Part shown: positions 55,877-64,000 of the stretch, piece after piece
How positions within the stretch are numbered: position 1 is the first letter of the stretch
Layout of the letters: each line of letters starts with the position of its first letter
NCBI GenBank assembly: GCA_023213395.1
Contig: CM041465.1
Coordinates: 129,339,741-129,403,740 of the forward strand
DNA: 64,000 bases
Direction of reading: 5' to 3'
Source of the DNA: Cycas panzhihuaensis
Taxonomy: Eukaryota > Cycadophyta
Translations under genes and position numbers: made by a program
Notes under the pieces: model-generated
The model's database searches: none
What the model saw: the letters and a program-made list of their open reading frames with translations, nothing else
Told to the model about the DNA's origin: nothing

Positions 55877-56628
55877 GTACCTTAGGTCCTATTTTCAGAG
55901 TTTATTATGTATTATTTCCATATTAGACTCATATTCAAGTGTATTTTCTTGATTTCTTCCCATTTGGCTATGGTAGACATTATTTTCCTTGAGTTTAGCC
56001 TTGTATCTTTAGATTTCTACTATTTCTCTACTAGTTTTCCTCAAGAAAGTAGCGAGAGAAGGCTCACAAAGGCTGGGCGAAGGGAGTAAGATGAGATCTA
56101 TCCCACTTAGGCCTACTCCCCAAGGGCAACCCCCTTCCTGCCTTTCTTCTCCTGCTCCATGCTTTCCTTAGGTTAACTAGGAGAAGGTGGAGCTTAGGCC
56201 TGCGTTAGATTATCAGTGTGTGCAGCCCTTGTTGCGCTGATTCCAGGCCTGCACGCCTCCCTATTGGGCCCTCTTCATGCCCCTAACATTTCTTGGCATC
56301 CCTTTAGAGTCTTGGTTGAGGCTTGCATGGCAGGTCACTATCTATAGTGACTCTATTGTCTTGATACCTCTCCAACATCTTGCTACACATATTCTCGTGT
56401 TTGTTGGCTATCATAAGTTGCTACTTGTCCCTACCTTGTTGTGCTAAAAGGCAGCATGGAGAACCTAGTGGAGGGTTTGCCATCCTGAGGCTTCCCTTCC
56501 CTTTTTCTTGCTTGGTGTGTATGGTTGCTTGAGGAAAGTTGAAGTTGTCTACATTAGTAATTTCTCTAATTTAAACATAATATTTTAACACATACATTAC
56601 ATATATTTGTATATATATATATATATAG
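55877..56628 (+). other. Intron-like segment present only in the T 3' LTR
   Basis: It starts AACAG|GTACCTTAGG and ends TATATATATAG|CCCTT. Removing it leaves flanks that align base for base with 44949-44975 of the 5' LTR, with only transition differences. It is AT-rich at its 3' end, with CTAAT/TTAAC candidates for a branch point. It lies in the presumed leader downstream of the TATA box. Confidence 0.6.
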
Positions 56629-57053
56629 CCCTTCTTGCAGCCCCTTCTTGGAAGGGATATTCTCTTGTGTGTGCAGGTTTGAAGTGGTATTTTGTGAAGG
56701 GAAAAGATGTCCGGATCTGGGTAAGCTTCACCCTCTTTTCTTCTTCTTCACTTCATTTGCTTCCTTTTTATTCCATTTACTTTTCATAAGGGGAAGGTAA
56801 GGAAGCCCCTATCCTCCGCTTCAATCTTGGTCACACATCGATCGACCAGTGAGAGAGTGCACGTTGCGTATGAGTGAGGTCCTTCATCGACCGCCATACT
56901 TCACTAGGTACGCTCTATCCCTCTTTCGTCACTTCTCGCCCTCTTTGCTTTTGCATAAAAATCTATTATCTTAGTCCAATAGATCATATAAGAGTAAAAA
57001 GGAAGAAACAATTAGCCACTTGCATCTCTTGCATAAAGAACATTGCATGCTTG

Positions 57054-57239
57054 CTTTCTTTCATAGGAAAAGGCATAGTATGAAGTGTATTCCTCTTTCT
57101 TTCTCCTACCCATCCTAAAAATACCCCATAGATGCATTTCATTTAGCTTTCTTTCATAGGAAAAGGCATAGTAGGAAGTGTATTCCTCTTTCTTTCTCCT
57201 ACCCATCCTAAAAATACCCCATAGATGCATTTCATTTAG
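57054..57239 (+). repeat. 93-bp tandem duplication in the T 3' LTR
   Basis: Two nearly identical 93-bp copies start CTTTCTTTCATAGGAAAAGG and end GCATTTCATTTAG. The 5' LTR has a single partial equivalent near 45320-45390. Confidence 0.9.
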
Positions 57240-57748
57240 CTTGTATGATTACGTGTGAAATGCTTGTACTTCCTTTTGCTTTCTTTTGTACTTTGCTTAT
57301 TGAGTGAAAAGAGGGGAAAGGAAAGAATTCCCCTTTTGTCTATTTTTTGTCCCTTCCCTTAGTTGTATTTGTTTGAGTCAAATAAATCTAGGGAAGCCTA
57401 TTCACATTCACCTTAAGCTCTTCGCGCTCACCTTGTTAGCTTTGTTTCTCCTTCAACATAGGGAAACCCCATCAAGGATTCCTCTTCTCCCTTCCGGCCA
57501 TCCAAGGGTAGGAGGACCTTCCTCTTGAGACCATCTAGGCTGCCCCTCGTATGTGTTTTCCCTCCATGACTGAAGGCTACTACAAGGTAGTTGGGTGCCA
57601 TTCGCGGGTCCCGAACTCATGCTCCAGTGCACAGGCACCCTGCATGGTACTTTCTTTGCTTATAGGTCCTTACCTACACCTTCAACATCAATTGTTAACT
57701 ACCATCATTCCTATTGAGCATAGTGACTATCTCGTAGATGCGCATCCA

Positions 57749-58491
57749 ATAATATAATAACAAAATGATGAAAAACAAGAACATCTAGTCAAACATAATT
57801 CTAGAATGATTCTAGGAAGCTCTTAGAACATAAGGGATGATTGTAGGTTATGAAACTTGCTCTTAGGGAATAATTATCTTTTGGCACATGAATAGTTATC
57901 AAACAATTTTGATAAACATGAAAGGGTTTTGGAATGGTGAATGTTTCATGGGATGATTCTACTTCGAGACTTCTGGGAACAAATAATACAATTATTTGAA
58001 GCAACATTTATTTATCATTAATTGGGGTTTTATATTATGAAGAGTCAAAAGATACATTGTAAAGTTGTACTCTCTCAGGTTTTTAGCTATATAAAAGAGT
58101 ATAAATAAGTCATTTTTCATTTGGTTCAATGGTGAGAGTCGAGCAAATTGAGTCATATTATATACTCTCAAGGGTAAGAGCTAGATATTGAAAGCATTGT
58201 AATGTTCTAGTGAACATACTCACTACTGATTAAAAATATATATAAATGATGAGGAAACTATTATGCATTCTATGTGATTGATATTTGGTTGTTTATGTCA
58301 AGATTGAATATGTTGTATATGTAGTGAATGTTTCAAAGTTGCCATATGTATTTTGTAATGTTCTAAGTGCAACCAACATCAAAGGATAAGGATATATGAT
58401 AGTTGCATTATCGAGTAGTTTTAGGATGCTAGTAGGGTAAACAACTATCAATAGTATATTCACCGCTAGTGAGAGAACCCAAAATCAATTA
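57749..58491 (+). repeat. E 3' LTR, right piece (with T duplication ATAAT)
   Basis: It begins with the right T duplication. It has an LTR-like promoter, TATATAAAAG near 58091, and a poorly conserved end, CTAGTGAGAGAACCCAAAATCAATTA, that loosely matches the ...TCTCAGTGGGAG...AAGTCAACA ends of D and A1. No coding sequence was seen. Confidence 0.45.
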
Positions 58492-58825
58492 TTATATACT
58501 TAGTATACATTTTAATAGGCAAACGTTTCAAATTGTTTACAATATAACAGCCATAAATAAGTATGAGAGAGTGAGTGGGATTAGTACAATATTTTATGTA
58601 ATTGGATATTATATCTAACATATTCAAAATTTAATTAAAATTTCTGATATTGAATTATGATATTATAAATTTAAAGATTTTTTGGCAAATATATTAATTA
58701 AAAGTTTTTCTATAGTTGAATTTTTTTAATTTAAGAAAATGTTTAGCATCTCTAAGGTTGTCATAAGAGGAAGTAAAATGTAATTCCAACTTCTCTTCTT
58801 ACCCCAAATGAACATTAAAGAGAGG
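58492..58825 (+). pseudogene. Copia H RNase H C-terminus
   Basis: The reading KFKDFLANILIKSFSIVEFF, then FKKMFSISKVVIRGSK, fits the D-x-L-T-K-x-L...F...L-R-G end of copia RNase H. It lies just before a polypurine tract and LTR. Only the last 60-70 codons are recognisable; the first 150 bases cannot be assigned. Confidence 0.5.
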
Positions 58826-59186
58826 TGTTGGAACTATAATGTTTATTATTTGTAAGTATGACTCACTTTACTAAGTGTCCCACATATGACATGTAAATAT
58901 AAATTATTTACATAATATATATTCATGTTATGATCTCACTTTATGAATAAGAGATAATACTCCATTCACTTGACATGTTTTCTCCCTTGAAGAGGTTAAT
59001 GATCAAATTGTAACAAAGTATATTTTAGGATACTTTATACTGTTTAGTGAAGTGTCTTCTATGATTGAATATTCCTTATGTGTGACCTATTGTGCATTGT
59101 AGCTTCTTTTCTTTTCTTTTCTTTTTAAAATTTTCTCTACACATGATAAATGCATGCATGTAAAGTCTCCTATATGGTATGAGAGC
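58826..59186 (+). repeat. Copia H LTR with PPT before and PBS after
   Basis: AAAGAGAGG precedes a 349-bp LTR, TGTTGGAACTATAATG to TCTCCTATA (58826-59174). TGGTATGAGAGC at 59175-59186 follows directly and matches TGGTATCAGAGC at 11 of 12 bases. One LTR thus serves both as a 3' and as a 5' LTR. Confidence 0.72.
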
Positions 59187-59386
59187 ACGCATGTTAAATT
59201 TCTCTAATAGGATTAATAGTTACAATTGACTATTTATGCTTACAAGTTTAAGTGGATGGCTTTATTATTATGATCTATGATATTATTATATGCTTTAAAA
59301 TATATTTTAACTATATTATAGATTTATAAGGTAAATCTATTTAGGGTTGTTTTAATATCTAATATTAATAAAAGGATGTTTTAGAG
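59187..59386. other. AT-rich stretch after the H primer site
   Basis: This is the expected start of a second copia interior, but no gag reading is visible before the microsatellite begins. Confidence 0.4.
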
Positions 59387-62208
<2,822 letters not shown>

Positions 62209-62445
62209 CAAGAACAGATGATTCAATAGATTGAAAGCATTATAAACCATCCATCCTCATATGCATTGTGTATTATGGGTTTTACATGCAATGTAGACCC
62301 ATTGGCTTTTACATTACATAATGTGTGGCATGGGCTAAATAGACACATCAAGACCCATAGAGATACATGATGTGTAAGGTAGGCTATCTAATCTTATTGC
62401 AAAACACCTCTATGCAAATAAGATGACAAAATCTTTAATACACAA
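62209..62445. other. Unassigned stretch after the microsatellite
   Basis: No gene was seen. It may still belong to the copia K LTR, whose end is not defined. Confidence 0.4.
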
Positions 62446-62710
62446 CAAATCTGAACAGAACAAATGCATATGAGACACCAGATTTGACGTGGGAACCCTT
62501 GTAGGAAAACCCCACCAAAATGGTATTATATCACATTATTGGCAAAACTTAGCATAACATTACAATGGACATTAGATATATATTTATAGATCCTCAAGTG
62601 TCCTGAATAAATAGGTTTGTATCTGTCAGCTTATTACAATATTACATCAATATTATCCATATATTATATTCACATATTAAGCATTAGTTACTATGTAATA
62701 TATTCTAACA
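62446..62710 (-). repeat. Copia K 3' LTR (minus strand)
   Basis: On the minus strand an AAGAGGAGA polypurine tract is followed by TGTTAGAATATATTACATAG at 62710, a common copia LTR start. A CTATAAATATAT promoter-like box lies near 62590, and a CTACAAGGGTTCCCACGTC stretch follows. The far end, about 62446 or beyond, is uncertain. Confidence 0.6.
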
Positions 62711-63430
62711 TCTCCTCTTAATGTAAATACAGGATCATGAAGTCTTCCCAAGGGCTTGGTTTATCTTTATCCTTGCTAATAAATCCCCTCCAAAGGATAA
62801 CCTCTTCTAATATGCATGAAAATCGATGAAGTGATCTTTAGTGAGAGCTTAGTGAACACATCCATAAGTTGATCTCCACTTAGATAAACTTCTGCCTATA
62901 TCTTCCCTGATTTATTTTGCTATCAAATGTAATAGTGTCATGCCTCATATATGTATGATTCCTTGGAAATACTCCAATAGTCCCTATAACCATATGGTTC
63001 TCTCTTGCACCAATACTTAGTTTATAGAACTTAGCCATTTTCCTTTGACTAAACCAAGAGGTTGAGCCACTGGAGCCATGTGAATCTCCTCTTCAAGTCT
63101 CCATTAAGGAATGTTGATATGATGTGATGTGACTCCCAACTATATGTAGCTGCCAAAAGTAAGGATCAAATAGACCAATAACATAGAGACTGGAGTAAAA
63201 TGTTCCTTATACCTAAATCCTCCTTCTTGCTTGAAATCCTACACAATAAGCTTTGTCAACTTACAAACTGACCATGTTCTTTGAGGGAGGTAAGGGACCC
63301 AAATCCCACATACATCACTCCTCTACCAATGCAGCTCTCCATTGCAAATCTTCACTCACTGGAATATTAGTGTCTATCATGAGATTTGATTAGCATGTTA
63401 ATCCTCATTCTTCAATCATCTTGCAGGTTT
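62711..63430 (-). pseudogene. Copia K RT/RNase H remnant (minus strand)
   Basis: The minus-strand reading gives WDLGPLPPSKNM near 63290, like the W-x-L-V-x-L-P-x-G-K start of copia RT. It then gives a scrambled centre and the RNase H end: a RHYYI segment, KSGKI and LSGDQLMDVFTKLSLKITSS at about 62830-62930, close to the polypurine tract. The distance between RT start and RNase H end is only about 450 bases, where over 1.2 kb is usual, so most of RT and RNase H is deleted. Confidence 0.55.
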
Positions 63431-64000
63431 TTAACCATTAGACTAGAGTCCTCAATGGTCCTCCTAGTTCACAATAAAATATGGTTGTAATCTGTGTCTC
63501 TTCAAATAATGGCTCCTTATCATCACTCTTACTAAATCCTACTTCCATCTCAAACACAATGTTAGGTAACCTAACCTCCATACCTATTAAACAATGGCTC
63601 TGAAATGATATGAAATAAAGGATAAAACCTATAATCAGATGACACTCAGCATGATATGTTAATAACTCATCCAAATGATATCTAGACTAATCATAATACT
63701 TTCCCCCTACATATCACATTGTTTGTAAGTTCCATTCACTTCAAAATCTTACAATTATGTTGCTATGATCTACGTCTAACATATGTGCACACCAATGTAC
63801 CTCAAGAATTAAATGAAAGGGTTTTGACTGGTCCAACACACAACGAGGGATATGCCACAAATAACCTCAATAGAGTACCCATAAATAATTATTTGTAATA
63901 GCTTCTGCCACACAAAACACATGGGAGGCAAACTCTTACAATACACTAAAAACCTCTCATTTGTATCGTAGTACCCATAACTTAATCTAATAAGGGGTAC
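63431..64000. other. Unassigned right edge
   Basis: A 78-codon minus-strand reading (63438-63674; EVRLPNIVFEMEVGFSKSDD) is open and may belong to copia K upstream of RT, but I do not recognise a domain. No repeat or regulatory signal was found. Confidence 0.35.

Larger units (their letters stand above)
43955..57748 (+). mobile_element. Tat-like Ty3/gypsy element T, pol-deleted
   Basis: This 13.8-kb element is visibly richer in G+C than its flanks. Its LTRs are 1,940 bp (5') and 2,872 bp (3'). The interior holds gag, a Tat/Ogre-type protease, a linker fused to an integrase C-terminal tail, an antisense plant-mobile-domain-like gene, and an RNase H-like ORF next to the 3' LTR. RT, the main RNase H and the integrase core were not found. 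Near-perfect flanking pentamers show it inserted into element E as a unit. It would have needed enzymes from an autonomous Tat relative. Confidence 0.85.
54877..57748 (+). repeat. 3' LTR of T
   Basis: It is preceded by an AAGGGGGTAA polypurine tract, starts TGTTTCCTAGCTACTAGG and ends GCGCATCCA. It is about 90% identical to the 5' LTR by eye. It is longer by a 752-bp GT...AG segment (55877-56628), about 80 extra bases at 56985-57060, and a 93-bp tandem duplication (57054-57146, 57147-57239). Confidence 0.85.
33916..58491 (+). mobile_element. Ty3/gypsy element E, split by N1 and T
   Basis: This is the fourth and most diverged member of the extra-ORF gypsy family. Its pieces are 33916-34402, 38029-43954 and 57754-58491. 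It lacks a 5' LTR, gag and protease. It retains the Pro-rich linker, gag-like region, RT, RNase H, integrase, extra ORF and a 3' LTR interrupted by T. The total without insertions is about 7.1 kb. Confidence 0.7.

Noticed and set aside
63590-63620. Primer-site-like GGCTCTGAAATGATATGA for copia K
   Set aside because: It needs a three-base insertion to match and no LTR end adjoins it.

Overview
The window looks like intergenic DNA from a large-genome seed plant. It is almost wholly decayed LTR retrotransposons nested in one another, with no recognisable host gene, tRNA or rRNA. Plant origin is supported by Ty3/gypsy elements of the Athila/Tat (OTA-like) type, a Tat-type element with an RNase H like the archaeal-type Tat domain and an antisense plant-mobile-domain-like gene, several Ty1/copia elements with TGGTATCAGAGC-like primer sites, and very long AT microsatellites. 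A gymnosperm or another TE-bloated genome fits, but the species cannot be read from the sequence. Nearly every frame is broken. Most stops fit Gln, Trp or Arg codons changed by single C->T or G->A transitions, as expected from old methylated DNA.

Layout: (1) 1-16589 is gypsy element A1. A second member of the same family, A2 (2485-12451), is inserted into its pol, flanked by GCATT/ACATT. A1 itself abuts the start of a minus-strand copia element (J, about 16590-17640). (2) About 17610-21880 is a plus-strand copia element, F. (3) About 21990-22128 and 32176-33915 are two halves of copia G, split by gypsy element D (22129-32175), which keeps both LTRs. (4) 33916-58491 is gypsy element E. It is split by a 3.6-kb non-autonomous element N1 (34403-38028; flanks TCATC/TCATA) and by a 13.8-kb GC-richer Tat-like element T (43955-57748; flanks ATAAC/ATAAT). 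(5) 58492-59186 is the end of copia H with a PPT-LTR-PBS junction. (6) 59387-62208 is a 2.8-kb (TA)n tract ending in an ordered GTAT ladder. (7) About 62446-63430 is a minus-strand copia K remnant.

The most interesting content is the gypsy family shared by A1, A2, D and E. The family order is gag, four CCHC zinc knuckles, protease, a second gag-like region, RT, RNase H, integrase, a spacer, an extra sense ORF ending in a coiled coil, then the LTR; gag, knuckles and protease are visible only in A2 and D. The gag-like region between protease and RT, and the extra ORF after integrase, occur in all four divergent copies, so both were probably maintained while the family was active. The spacer between integrase and the extra ORF holds 60-71-bp tandem repeats with GTACC/GGTAC arms in A1 and A2.

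Element T has gag and protease, lacks visible RT, RNase H and integrase core, keeps an integrase C-terminal tail, carries an antisense plant-mobile-domain-like gene with an inferable intron, and has an RNase H-like domain next to its 3' LTR. Its two LTRs differ by an exact 752-bp GT...AG segment. Identity figures are estimates by eye. Boundaries given to the base come from LTR ends, flanking duplications or splice-like junctions; the others are approximate.
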